Part shown: in pieces, positions 1-6,236 of the stretch
Numbering within the stretch: the stretch's first letter is position 1
Layout of the letters: each line of letters opens with the position of its first letter
Assembly (NCBI GenBank): GCA_937930495.1
Contig: CALGKL010000022.1
Location: forward strand, 1 to 10,148
Reading direction: 5' to 3'
DNA: 10,148 nt
From: an uncultured Gloeocapsa sp.
GTDB taxonomy: Bacteria > Cyanobacteriota > Cyanobacteriia > Cyanobacteriales > Gloeocapsaceae
The notes under the pieces: model-generated
Seen by the model: only the letters and a program-made list of their open reading frames with translations
What the model was told of the DNA's origin: nothing
Databases searched by the model: none
Program-made: the position numbers and the translations under genes

Positions 1-9
1 GGAAAAAAG

Positions 10-279
10 ATGTTAAATACTTATTTAGTAGCAGCTGCTACCAGCGTACCTACTACCGTAACTTGGAGTGTTAAAGTAGCAATAGTGATGGTGATTTGCA
101 ATATTGTGGCGATCGCCATTGGTAAATACGGCATTCAACAACCCAATTCAGGTCCTGGATTACCCGCACCCGCATTTTTTGGCGATATGAGTCTAGGTGC
201 TTTATTGGGGACAATGAGCTTTGGTCATGTACTCGGAGCAGGAGTTATCCTAGGATTGAGCAATCTAGGTGCGTTATAA
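10..279 (+). CDS. psaK: Photosystem I reaction centre subunit PsaK
   Basis: PsaK is a small integral membrane subunit at the edge of photosystem I in the thylakoid membrane; it binds chlorophyll and helps couple antenna energy to the core. The 89-residue product has the family layout: a short polar N-terminal stretch, a first membrane helix (about residues 18-38), a proline/glycine-rich loop containing GPGLPAPAFFGD, and a second hydrophobic segment with the conserved SFGHVLGAGVILGLSN signature near the C-terminus. Full length for the family. The start is supported by a purine-rich GGAAAAAAG directly upstream, but the window begins only 9 bases before it, so the promoter is not visible. A strong stem-loop follows the stop codon. 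It contains one HIP1 octamer. Family assignment is confident; cyanobacteria often have several psaK copies and I cannot say which one this is. Confidence 0.95.
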   Translation: MLNTYLVAAATSVPTTVTWSVKVAIVMVICNIVAIAIGKYGIQQPNSGPGLPAPAFFGDMSLGALLGTMSFGHVLGAGVILGLSNLGAL

Positions 280-290
280 AGACAAATAAA

Positions 291-314
291 GCGCAAGAGT
301 CATTCTTCTTGCGC
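291..314. terminator. Bidirectional stem-loop terminator between psaK and the DUF3082 gene
   Basis: Perfect 8-base arms GCGCAAGA (291-298) and TCTTGCGC (307-314) enclose an 8-base loop. The element sits 12 bases after the psaK stop and 6 bases past the stop of the facing minus-strand gene. Read on the minus strand it is followed by the T-rich TTTATTTGTCTTT; read on the plus strand the tail is less T-rich. It probably ends both converging transcripts, best for the minus-strand one. Confidence 0.8.
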
Positions 315-320
315 CCACAT

Positions 321-620
321 TTATTGTTCTTTAACGGTAAATTTTTGGATAATTAACTGTATCCCCAAGAGAATTAACCCAATTGCAACTATGGCAAAAA
401 CACTTCCCCCCAAGGCGATTAAACCCAAGACTAGGGTACGTACGGTGAGAGAAATATTGATAATAATCGGGTTAGTAGAAGTAATTGGTTTAGTCGCAAA
501 AACAGTATTTATCGCCCGCAACATCGTCAAAAAAGCGATCGCCAATCCTCCCGACAAACTTGCACCAATGAGACAACGCCAAGGTGTTACTTTTTGAGTT
601 GATGATTCTTCTGGACTCAT
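321..620 (-). CDS. DUF3082-type small membrane protein
   Basis: A 99-residue protein of unknown function that I recognise, with moderate certainty, as the DUF3082 family found in cyanobacteria and plastid-bearing relatives. The N-terminus is short and polar (MSPEESSTQKVTPWR), followed by a glycine/alanine-rich membrane helix (about residues 16-38), a polar linker around NTVFATKPITSTNP, and a long hydrophobic stretch (about residues 58-93) that could form one or two helices, then a charged tail. No catalytic motif is visible. It lies 69 bases downstream of the sugar-phosphate transferase gene on the same strand, and a perfect TATAAT in that gap suggests its own promoter. No strong Shine-Dalgarno sequence precedes the ATG, only an A-rich AAAGAAAAAAA run. 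It carries one HIP1 octamer. Confidence 0.75.
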   Translation of the reverse strand: MSPEESSTQKVTPWRCLIGASLSGGLAIAFLTMLRAINTVFATKPITSTNPIIINISLTVRTLVLGLIALGGSVFAIVAIGLILLGIQLIIQKFTVKEQ

Positions 621-646
621 CTATTTTTTTCTTTGTTGATTGTTTA

Positions 647-652
647 ATTATA
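647..652 (-). promoter_or_regulatory. Candidate -10 box for the DUF3082 gene
   Basis: On the minus strand the gap between the transferase stop (690) and the DUF3082 start (620) contains a perfect TATAAT, preceded by GAT, 26 bases before the ATG. I see no matching -35 hexamer at 16-18 bases, so this rests on the -10 match in an AT-rich gap only. Confidence 0.35.
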
Positions 653-689
653 ATCTGTTTAATTCTTTTCTTTACTTACCAAAAACGCC

Positions 690-1652
690 TTAATTTTTGA
701 CTTGATTCCATTGGAGGTAGGATTCAGCTGTGATCAGACAGCTAATAATCATTACCAGACCCGCAACTACACCGATTGTTCCCCCAAAATAAATCATTGC
801 TCCCATAGAGAATGTGAGTATCCCGTAGCTAAGAGCTACTTGACTGTGAGACCATCCCTTTTGTTGTAAACGTTGGTAAATATGGGTGCGATGGGCTTGA
901 AAAATATTCTCTCGGTTGTACAGACGACGGGCTAAAGTATAAATAGCATCGCTAATCAAAGGGAGAGTCATCCCAAAAGCTGTCCACAGGTAAAAGGGTT
1001 GTTCTCGACTAGAGAGAATGACTAAAGCGACGATCGCCCCTAAAAAAGTACTACCTATATCTCCCATAAAAATTTTAGCAGGTGACCAATTCCAATAGAG
1101 AAATCCCAATAAAGCAGCTACTAGTAACCATAATCCCGGTTGATTAAGGTAAATAGCTAACCAACCCAAGGCGATCGCCGTACAACTAGCTACTAATCCA
1201 TCTAAACCATCCATAAAGTTAAAAAAGTTAATCATCGCGGTGATCGCGACAATGGTTAATAATATTCCCCCCACAGTAGCAACTAACCCTTGATTAGTGA
1301 CTCCAGGAAGTTTGACGTAACCCAAAAGGGCGATCGCTCCTAAGGCTGTGATTAATTGTACTAGATAACGTAAACTAGCTGGGACATCACGATAATCATC
1401 GATCATCGCGATAATCAACAAAGGTAGTAAAACCAACCACCAACTTCCATAATTCCCCCAACCTAAACCAGAATATATGCCACTGGTGATCGCAAAAGCA
1501 ATGACAAAACCCAACCCTCCTCCCCTAGGAGTTGGTTGAGAATGACTACTTCTGGTGTTGGGAATATCTAAAACCAGATAATTTTTGATGATTCTTACTA
1601 TTCCCCAAGCGAGTAAACCACTAGCGACTATTAAAGAGAGAAAAATTAGCAT
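690..1652 (-). CDS. WecA/MraY-like polyprenyl-phosphate sugar-1-phosphate transferase (GT4)
   Basis: This integral membrane enzyme of the PNPT/WecA family moves an N-acetyl-hexosamine-1-phosphate from a UDP-sugar to undecaprenyl phosphate, the first membrane step of O-antigen or exopolysaccharide repeat-unit synthesis. The 320-residue, multi-helix protein shows the family motifs in order: DIPNTRSSHSQPTPRGGG (29-46), the Mg-binding aspartates D85-D86 in IDDYRD, the nucleophile region FMDGLDG (146-152), FMGDIGS (195-201) and the cytoplasmic AHRTH (253-257). The ATG overlaps the stop of the upstream epimerase gene by 7 bases, so the two are translationally coupled. That pairing points to a WbpL/WreU-type enzyme for an N-acetyl-6-deoxyhexosamine rather than peptidoglycan MraY; this specificity is inferred. 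MraY is unlikely because the protein is shorter and no mur genes are near. Two HIP1 octamers lie inside. Confidence 0.88.
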   Translation of the reverse strand: MLIFLSLIVASGLLAWGIVRIIKNYLVLDIPNTRSSHSQPTPRGGGLGFVIAFAITSGIYSGLGWGNYGSWWLVLLPLLIIAMIDDYRDVPASLRYLVQLITALGAIALLGYVKLPGVTNQGLVATVGGILLTIVAITAMINFFNFMDGLDGLVASCTAIALGWLAIYLNQPGLWLLVAALLGFLYWNWSPAKIFMGDIGSTFLGAIVALVILSSREQPFYLWTAFGMTLPLISDAIYTLARRLYNRENIFQAHRTHIYQRLQQKGWSHSQVALSYGILTFSMGAMIYFGGTIGVVAGLVMIISCLITAESYLQWNQVKN

Positions 1653-2587
1653 AGTTTTAGTGTTCTTTCTAAACCTTGTTCCAGAGTATAGGGAATTGAC
1701 CAGTCTAAAGTAGATTGTATATATTGATTATCTACCGCTAAAGACCCAATTAAACGCTCAATCGCTGTTTGATTAAATATAGTTTTCCCTATCCAACCTA
1801 AACCACTTAGTAGAGTAGAAGGAACTGGGAATAATTGACAAGGTTTTCCCAGATATTTAGCGATATAACCGATTAATTCTGGTGTAGAGACGTCTTGTCC
1901 ATCACTTAGGAGAAAAATTTCTCCAAAGGCTTTAGGATTATTGATAATTACGGCGATCGCCTCTACTAGATTCCCCACATACAAAAAACTGCGCTGATTT
2001 TTAATCCCTCCCAAGGGTAGGGGTAAACCTAACTTAACTAATTTAATCAGACGTTCCATATTACCCGGGTTACCCGGACCGTATACTAGAGTGGGACGTA
2101 AAATCGTCCAATTCATGGTACTTTGATTGGCTAATTCTATTAACCCCTCCTCTGCTGCTTTTTTACTCCTACCATAGGGGGTATCGGGATGAGACGATGA
2201 TCTTTCATTTAATTTCTCTGGGGATAAAGTCGCCATTGCGCCGATGGAACTAATGAGGATAAAATGTTTTACCCCTGCTGTTATGGCTTGTTTGACTAAA
2301 TTAATCGTTCCTTGGGTATTAACTTGAAAAAATTCTGCTTCTCTATCTGCTGCTGTATCTTTGAGTATATGGGCGCGGGCGGCTAGATGAATGACTACCT
2401 CGACTCCAGAAAGAGGATAACTCCAATCGGTTAAACCGTCTATTTGTTCAATTTGCACCATTTTTATCTTATCTAGAGATATTTCTCTTCTACTGGTGGC
2501 GGTAATTTGATAATCTTGTGCCCTTAGAATAGGTAATAAATGACTCCCAATAAAACCTGTTGCTCCAGTGATTAAAAGATGGTTCAT
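1646..2587 (-). CDS. NAD-dependent sugar epimerase/4-reductase of the extended SDR family
   Basis: A 313-residue cytoplasmic nucleotide-sugar enzyme. The N-terminus carries the Rossmann dinucleotide motif [11 protein letters not shown] (7-17), HLAARAH (67-73) and the catalytic set of the extended short-chain dehydrogenases: S113/S114 in LISSIGA and the YGRSK motif with Y138 and K142. The HLAARAH signature and the direct coupling to a WecA-like transferase recall the WbpV/WreQ group, which reduces UDP-4-keto-6-deoxy-GlcNAc to UDP-QuiNAc; an ordinary UDP-glucose/UDP-GlcNAc 4-epimerase is the alternative and motifs alone cannot decide. Its ATG lies 20 bases inside the start region of the divergent YdcF-family gene, so its promoter must lie in that gene's coding sequence. 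The ribosome-binding site is weak (AATAAGACT before the ATG). It contains one HIP1 octamer. Confidence 0.85.
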   Translation of the reverse strand: MNHLLITGATGFIGSHLLPILRAQDYQITATSRREISLDKIKMVQIEQIDGLTDWSYPLSGVEVVIHLAARAHILKDTAADREAEFFQVNTQGTINLVKQAITAGVKHFILISSIGAMATLSPEKLNERSSSHPDTPYGRSKKAAEEGLIELANQSTMNWTILRPTLVYGPGNPGNMERLIKLVKLGLPLPLGGIKNQRSFLYVGNLVEAIAVIINNPKAFGEIFLLSDGQDVSTPELIGYIAKYLGKPCQLFPVPSTLLSGLGWIGKTIFNQTAIERLIGSLAVDNQYIQSTLDWSIPYTLEQGLERTLKLC

Positions 2588-3206
2588 AGTCTTATTATGC
2601 TCAGTTTTACTAGTTAGTATTATTCCACTTCGACTAGCTTTAACGGTATATCAGGTGCCAAAACCCCAAGCAATCGTTATTTTAGGTGGTGATTTGCAGC
2701 GTTTTGTGCAGGCGGCTAACTTTACCCAAACACACCCGGGATTAGATATCTGGATTTCCTGTGGAGAAAGACAATGTCGGGGTATTCAACGATTTTTAAA
2801 TAAGATTGACTTTAATCAAGAGCAAGTTTACTATGATTCTTGTCCTACTGATACCGTGACTAATTTTACCTGTACGGTCAATATTCTCTTAGAGCGGAAG
2901 ATTCGTTACGTTTACCTATTAACCTCAGATTATCATTTACCCCGTTCCCTGGCGATCGCCTTGATCGTCTTTGGGAGTCGTGGTATCGCTTTTGAACCTA
3001 TTTCCTTACCTTCTAGTCAATCCCGTCAAGAATCTTGGTTACTTATCTTGCGGGATTTTTGCCGTTCTTTATTGTGGTTATTTACCGGTTTTACGGGAGT
3101 AGAGGAGCTGCAACCTATTGTTAATCGCGATAAACCTCCTGGAGGATTGTCCCATCGAAAGAAACTAACTGGATATGTAGAGGCATTTGTCCTGCTGCGT
3201 GGGTAG
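2568..3206 (+). CDS. YdcF/ElyC/SanA-family (DUF218) membrane-anchored protein
   Basis: A 212-residue protein of the YdcF-like family, whose members sit at the inner membrane and affect envelope polysaccharide homeostasis (ElyC, SanA); the biochemical activity is not settled. An N-terminal signal anchor ([18 protein letters not shown], residues 3-20) is followed by the family core: AIVILGGD (35-42), R45, the TDTVTN segment (94-99) and TSDYHLPRS (119-127). The only possible start is GTG at 2568, because an in-frame stop lies at 2541 and no ATG occurs before the anchor; no Shine-Dalgarno sequence is seen. The first 20 bases overlap the divergent epimerase start. The last 28 residues (185-212) are encoded opposite the end of hoxH and look unlike family sequence, with many charged residues and PPGG, so the C-terminus is probably a recent extension after loss of an earlier stop. 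One HIP1 octamer lies inside. Confidence 0.8.
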   Translation: MIKRWFIVLLCSVLLVSIIPLRLALTVYQVPKPQAIVILGGDLQRFVQAANFTQTHPGLDIWISCGERQCRGIQRFLNKIDFNQEQVYYDSCPTDTVTNFTCTVNILLERKIRYVYLLTSDYHLPRSLAIALIVFGSRGIAFEPISLPSSQSRQESWLLILRDFCRSLLWLFTGFTGVEELQPIVNRDKPPGGLSHRKKLTGYVEAFVLLRG

Positions 3207-4545
3207 AGCAAGAAAGACAAGGATCGTAACAACGGATACCCGCTTCTACACGATTTAACATCCCCTCGGTAATTTCTGAACCATGAATATAATGTTTAGC
3301 TATTTGGGTAATAGTTTTATTCATAGCCAGATTATTATTGCCTGTAGCGATAATCAGGTTGACTTTCTCGATTAAACCATTGTCATCTACTTGATAATGA
3401 TGGAAAAGAGTTCCACGGGGGGCTTCACTGACGCCGATGGCGTTGAGATTATTAACTCCTCCTACGGCGCGAACTCTAGGGGAGAGGAGATCGGGGTCTT
3501 CCATCAAGCGGGCGATGCGTTCGAGACAACCGAGGATTTCCACTAGACGGGCATAATGATAGTAGAAAGAAGAGGTAGGTACACCTCCGGCGCGATCGCG
3601 GAGTTCTTGTAGTTCTCGATCGGCTGCTTCTGTGCCAAAACCTGAACAGATATTAATTCTCGCCAAAGGTCCCACCCGGTACATTCCCTCGGGGTAACCC
3701 AGGGGTTTATAGTAGGGGAATTTGAGATAAGACCAATTTTCTACCGATTCCCCGATAAAATCTTGATAATTATCTTCACTGAGGTGATCGGCGACGATAT
3801 TACCTTCACTATCGGTAAAGCGTAGATGACCGTCATAATGTTCCCATTCACCCGTGGGACTAACTAAACCCATAAATAGTGAGGGAAACTTCCCGAAATT
3901 CTCTACTTCTGTCTGAAAGTTGTCTAAAAGATTTTTAAATAAATCTAAAGCCAGATTAATGGTCTCAAAGGATTCCGGGAGACGTTCGATGATCCAGGCG
4001 CGACCTTCGGGAGTAAGGGGCGATCGCACTCCTCCTGGTACTGTCCAAGCTGCGTGTATTTTGCGCGCCCCGAGTAATTCAATGATCGTTTGGCCAAATT
4101 GACGTAAACGGATACCGGCGCGAGCTAAATCGGGGTTAGCGGCGATTAAGCCAAAAATATTGCGTTTAGCCGGATCGCTATCCCACCCCAAGAGAAAGTC
4201 CGGACTACTCAGGTGGAAAAAGGAGAGGGCGTGGGATTGGGTGAGTTGAGCCAGATTCATTAAGCGTCGGAGTTTTACCGCGGCGGGGGGGATTTGGACA
4301 GCGAGAATTTTATCTCCTGTTTTTGCTGCAGCCAAAAGGTGAGAGACGGGACAAATACCGCAGATTCTTGCGGTGATTCCCGCCATTTCTGTAAAAGGTC
4401 TTCCTTCACAAAATTTCTCGAAACCTCGATATTCGACGACGTGAAAGCGTGCGTCCGAGACTTCCCCTTGCTCGTCGAGAAAGAGGGAGATTTTAGCGTG
4501 ACCTTCAATTCTAGTGATGGGGTCGATAACTATAGTTTTACTCAT
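3121..4545 (-). CDS. hoxH: Bidirectional [NiFe] hydrogenase large subunit HoxH
   Basis: HoxH carries the NiFe(CN)2CO active site and, with HoxY, makes or consumes H2 in the cytoplasm. The 474-residue precursor starts with the group 3d signature [13 protein letters not shown] (7-19), has the first cysteine pair C62/C65 in [10 protein letters not shown], and the second pair C443/C446 in DPCLSCSTH. Family knowledge places maturation cleavage after H449, which would release the 25-residue tail 450-474; the protease (HoxW) is not in the window. All four Ni/Fe-ligating cysteines are present, so the protein should be active. It is the last gene of the hox operon, 9 bases after the small exported-protein gene, with no recognisable Shine-Dalgarno sequence, so translation is probably coupled. 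No terminator is visible after its stop; the convergent YdcF-family gene overlaps its last 86 bases. Two HIP1 octamers lie inside. Confidence 0.97.
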   Translation of the reverse strand: MSKTIVIDPITRIEGHAKISLFLDEQGEVSDARFHVVEYRGFEKFCEGRPFTEMAGITARICGICPVSHLLAAAKTGDKILAVQIPPAAVKLRRLMNLAQLTQSHALSFFHLSSPDFLLGWDSDPAKRNIFGLIAANPDLARAGIRLRQFGQTIIELLGARKIHAAWTVPGGVRSPLTPEGRAWIIERLPESFETINLALDLFKNLLDNFQTEVENFGKFPSLFMGLVSPTGEWEHYDGHLRFTDSEGNIVADHLSEDNYQDFIGESVENWSYLKFPYYKPLGYPEGMYRVGPLARINICSGFGTEAADRELQELRDRAGGVPTSSFYYHYARLVEILGCLERIARLMEDPDLLSPRVRAVGGVNNLNAIGVSEAPRGTLFHHYQVDDNGLIEKVNLIIATGNNNLAMNKTITQIAKHYIHGSEITEGMLNRVEAGIRCYDPCLSCSTHAAGQMPLHIQLVSFDGTILQEVYRD

Positions 4546-4554
4546 GGTGATCAG

Positions 4555-4902
4555 TTAATTGGCTGGTTGTACATAGCGATTGATACAATTGGTAACGATT
4601 TCCTGAAAAGCTGGAGGAAGAGGTTGACCCTGGGCTACTTGGCGATCGATTTCTTCAAACTGGGCAAAAGTGTACTTATTTTGTATTTCTTCAACGTAAC
4701 AAGTACAGATATTTTGAGCCAGTTGAGCCTCTACACCATCCCCTGTCGCTGCCTGTGTACAGGTACTGATAAAATTGCTAACCACTTCGGTGGGATACTG
4801 ATTGACCGTTTGTTGCTTATTAACGAGACCAAGAACAGTGCTTTGAGAAAGTAATAGACCGGATAGGGAAATAACCAAAGTAGGAATTGATTTATCGTTC
4901 AT
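4555..4902 (-). CDS. Predicted exported four-cysteine protein within the hox operon, function unknown
   Basis: A 115-residue protein with no assigned function, placed between hoxY and hoxH on the same strand. Residues 6-27 form a hydrophobic segment like a signal peptide or anchor (preceded by one lysine, K4), followed by a soluble part with four cysteines: C48, then CTC (C66, C68), then C106. The order C-x17-C-x-C-x37-C with IQNKYTFAQFEEID between them resembles small cysteine-bearing exported proteins common in cyanobacteria; I recall the pattern but no name. A disulfide-stabilised helical fold in the periplasm or thylakoid lumen is my inference. A 67-base gap with a stem-loop separates it from hoxY, and only 9 bases separate it from hoxH. 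It has no clear ribosome-binding site. Synechocystis also has an unrelated-looking or uncharacterised ORF at this operon position; whether it is homologous needs an alignment. Confidence 0.75.
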   Translation of the reverse strand: MNDKSIPTLVISLSGLLLSQSTVLGLVNKQQTVNQYPTEVVSNFISTCTQAATGDGVEAQLAQNICTCYVEEIQNKYTFAQFEEIDRQVAQGQPLPPAFQEIVTNCINRYVQPAN

Positions 4903-4919
4903 GGTCAGATTTTTTGAAT

Positions 4920-4965
4920 AAATGGGTCTTTTCTAGGATAATGCCAAAAGAAAATTAACCCATTT
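4920..4965 (-). promoter_or_regulatory. Intra-operon stem-loop between hoxY and the exported-protein gene
   Basis: Perfect 8-base arms (4920-4927 and 4958-4965; on the minus strand AAATGGGT and ACCCATTT) are continued inward, after a small asymmetric bulge, by a second 6-base stem (4929-4934 with 4949-4954), leaving a 14-base loop. No U-run follows on the minus strand, so it is not a standard intrinsic terminator. It could stabilise, process or attenuate the hox mRNA between the electron-transfer genes and hoxH. Confidence 0.5.
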
Positions 4966-4969
4966 TCCA

Positions 4970-5518
4970 TCAACCAAACTTAATCATTTCTCGACCCTGC
5001 ATCAGAGGTTTTTCGCCTTTGAGTAGGGGTTCGAGGGTAGCCCGAATACGGTTAGCATCGGGAGGACAACCGGGCATAAAAATATCTACGGGAACAATTT
5101 CATGGACGGGTAAAACTTGTTCGAGTAATTCTGGTACGATACCTGGTTCATGGGGTAATTGACGTTGTAAATCCCCTAATTCTAGGTAGGCGCGTTTGAG
5201 TACTGGTTCTGCACCACCTAACATATTGCGCATCGCCGGGACGTTAGCTGTTACCGCACAATCCCCAAAGGAGATCAGGGTTTTGGTATTTTTTCTGACC
5301 AGGTGAATCAATTCCAGGTTATCTTCGTTAGCTATACCACCTTCAACCAGACAGACATCGACGTTTTCCGGATAGATTTTTAGATCGCAGCCTACGGGAC
5401 TATAGACTACTTCTACCTGTGCGGCTAATTCTAGGAGCCATTCGTCTAGGTCTAAAAAGGACATGTGACAACCAGAACAACCAGCTAACCAAACGGTGGC
5501 AAATCTTATCTTATCCAT
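4970..5518 (-). CDS. hoxY: Bidirectional [NiFe] hydrogenase small subunit HoxY
   Basis: HoxY pairs with HoxH and carries the proximal [4Fe-4S] cluster that passes electrons between the NiFe site and the diaphorase module. The 182-residue protein is short for a hydrogenase small subunit, as is normal for the HoxY type, which lacks the second ferredoxin-like domain. The four expected cluster ligands are visible: C14 and C17 in LAGCSGCHMS, C87 in SFGDCAV and C151 in MPGCPPDANR. It has no Tat signal, in keeping with a soluble cytoplasmic enzyme. The ATG overlaps the end of hoxU by 13 bases and has an AAGGAA ribosome-binding site within hoxU. A 67-base gap with a stem-loop follows before the next gene. 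Confidence 0.96.
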   Translation of the reverse strand: MDKIRFATVWLAGCSGCHMSFLDLDEWLLELAAQVEVVYSPVGCDLKIYPENVDVCLVEGGIANEDNLELIHLVRKNTKTLISFGDCAVTANVPAMRNMLGGAEPVLKRAYLELGDLQRQLPHEPGIVPELLEQVLPVHEIVPVDIFMPGCPPDANRIRATLEPLLKGEKPLMQGREMIKFG

Positions 5519-6222
5519 TGTTGTTTTTTCCTTGCTGTGACTAAGAAATCGAGTAAACCAGGATCACTGGTTTTTTCTCCTGTGGTTTCTCCCTTATGGA
5601 AGATAGCCCCCGTGGGACAAGCTTCGACACATTTACCACAGGATGTACAGGCGTTAACCTCTCCCCAGGGTTGGTCTAGTCCGGAGATGACGTAACATTT
5701 TTCGCCGCGATTGGCTACATCCCAGACGTGTGCCCCTTCTATTTCGGCACAGACCCGTACACAACGGGTGCAGAGGATGCAACGGTTATGATCAATGGCA
5801 AAACTAGGATGAGAGATATCTATCGGGCGATCGGGGAAACGATAGGAGAAACGAGAGTGATCCATCCCTACGGTAACTGCCATATCTTGCAGTTCACAAG
5901 CTCCATTGGCGACACAAACGGAACAGACGTGATTACCTTCAGAAAAGAGTAATTCTACGGTCATTTTGCGGTATTCTCGCAGTTTGGCTGTTTCTGTTTG
6001 CACTTCCATCCCTTCGGCTACTTCTGTAACACATGCCGGAAGGAGTTTGTTAATTCCTTTGATTTCTACTAAACAGAGACGACAAGCGCCAACGTCTGAG
6101 ACGCCTTCGAGATGACATAATGTGGGAATCGTAATCCCTGCTTGTTTAGCTGCTTCGAGAATGGTAGCTCCTGCTTCAACGGCGACGGGAGTATCGTTGA
6201 TCGTAAGGGTTTTAACTGACAT
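5506..6222 (-). CDS. hoxU: NAD-linked hydrogenase diaphorase subunit HoxU (NuoG-like)
   Basis: HoxU is the iron-sulfur electron wire between HoxF and HoxY, homologous to the N-terminal part of complex I NuoG. With the start used here the protein is 238 residues. It shows a plant-type [2Fe-2S] domain with C36, C47, C50 and C64; the NuoG-type H98-x-C100-x2-C103-x5-C109 site; and two [4Fe-4S] motifs, CILCTRCVRVC (148-158) and CTSCGKCVEACP (192-203). I chose ATG 6222 because AGGAGG lies 4 bases upstream and MSVKTLTIND is the family's N-terminus; the longer in-frame start at 6324 would add 34 residues read from inside hoxF with no family character. It starts 14 bases after hoxF and ends inside hoxY, so the genes are co-transcribed. 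Unlike Synechocystis, no extra ORF separates hoxF and hoxU. Confidence 0.96.
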   Translation of the reverse strand: MSVKTLTINDTPVAVEAGATILEAAKQAGITIPTLCHLEGVSDVGACRLCLVEIKGINKLLPACVTEVAEGMEVQTETAKLREYRKMTVELLFSEGNHVCSVCVANGACELQDMAVTVGMDHSRFSYRFPDRPIDISHPSFAIDHNRCILCTRCVRVCAEIEGAHVWDVANRGEKCYVISGLDQPWGEVNACTSCGKCVEACPTGAIFHKGETTGEKTSDPGLLDFLVTARKKQQWIR

Positions 6223-6226
6223 TGTT

Positions 6227-6232
6227 CCTCCT
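6227..6232 (-). promoter_or_regulatory. Shine-Dalgarno sequence deciding the hoxU start
   Basis: AGGAGG on the minus strand lies 4 bases before ATG 6222, inside the 14-base hoxF-hoxU gap. It is the best ribosome-binding match in the operon and argues against the longer in-frame start at 6324. Confidence 0.75.
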
Positions 6233-6236
6233 GTGA

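Noticed and set aside
4294..4854. 186-codon plus-strand open frame opposite hoxH and the exported-protein gene
   Set aside because: It is antisense to two well-supported genes and its translation has no recognisable family or composition of its own.
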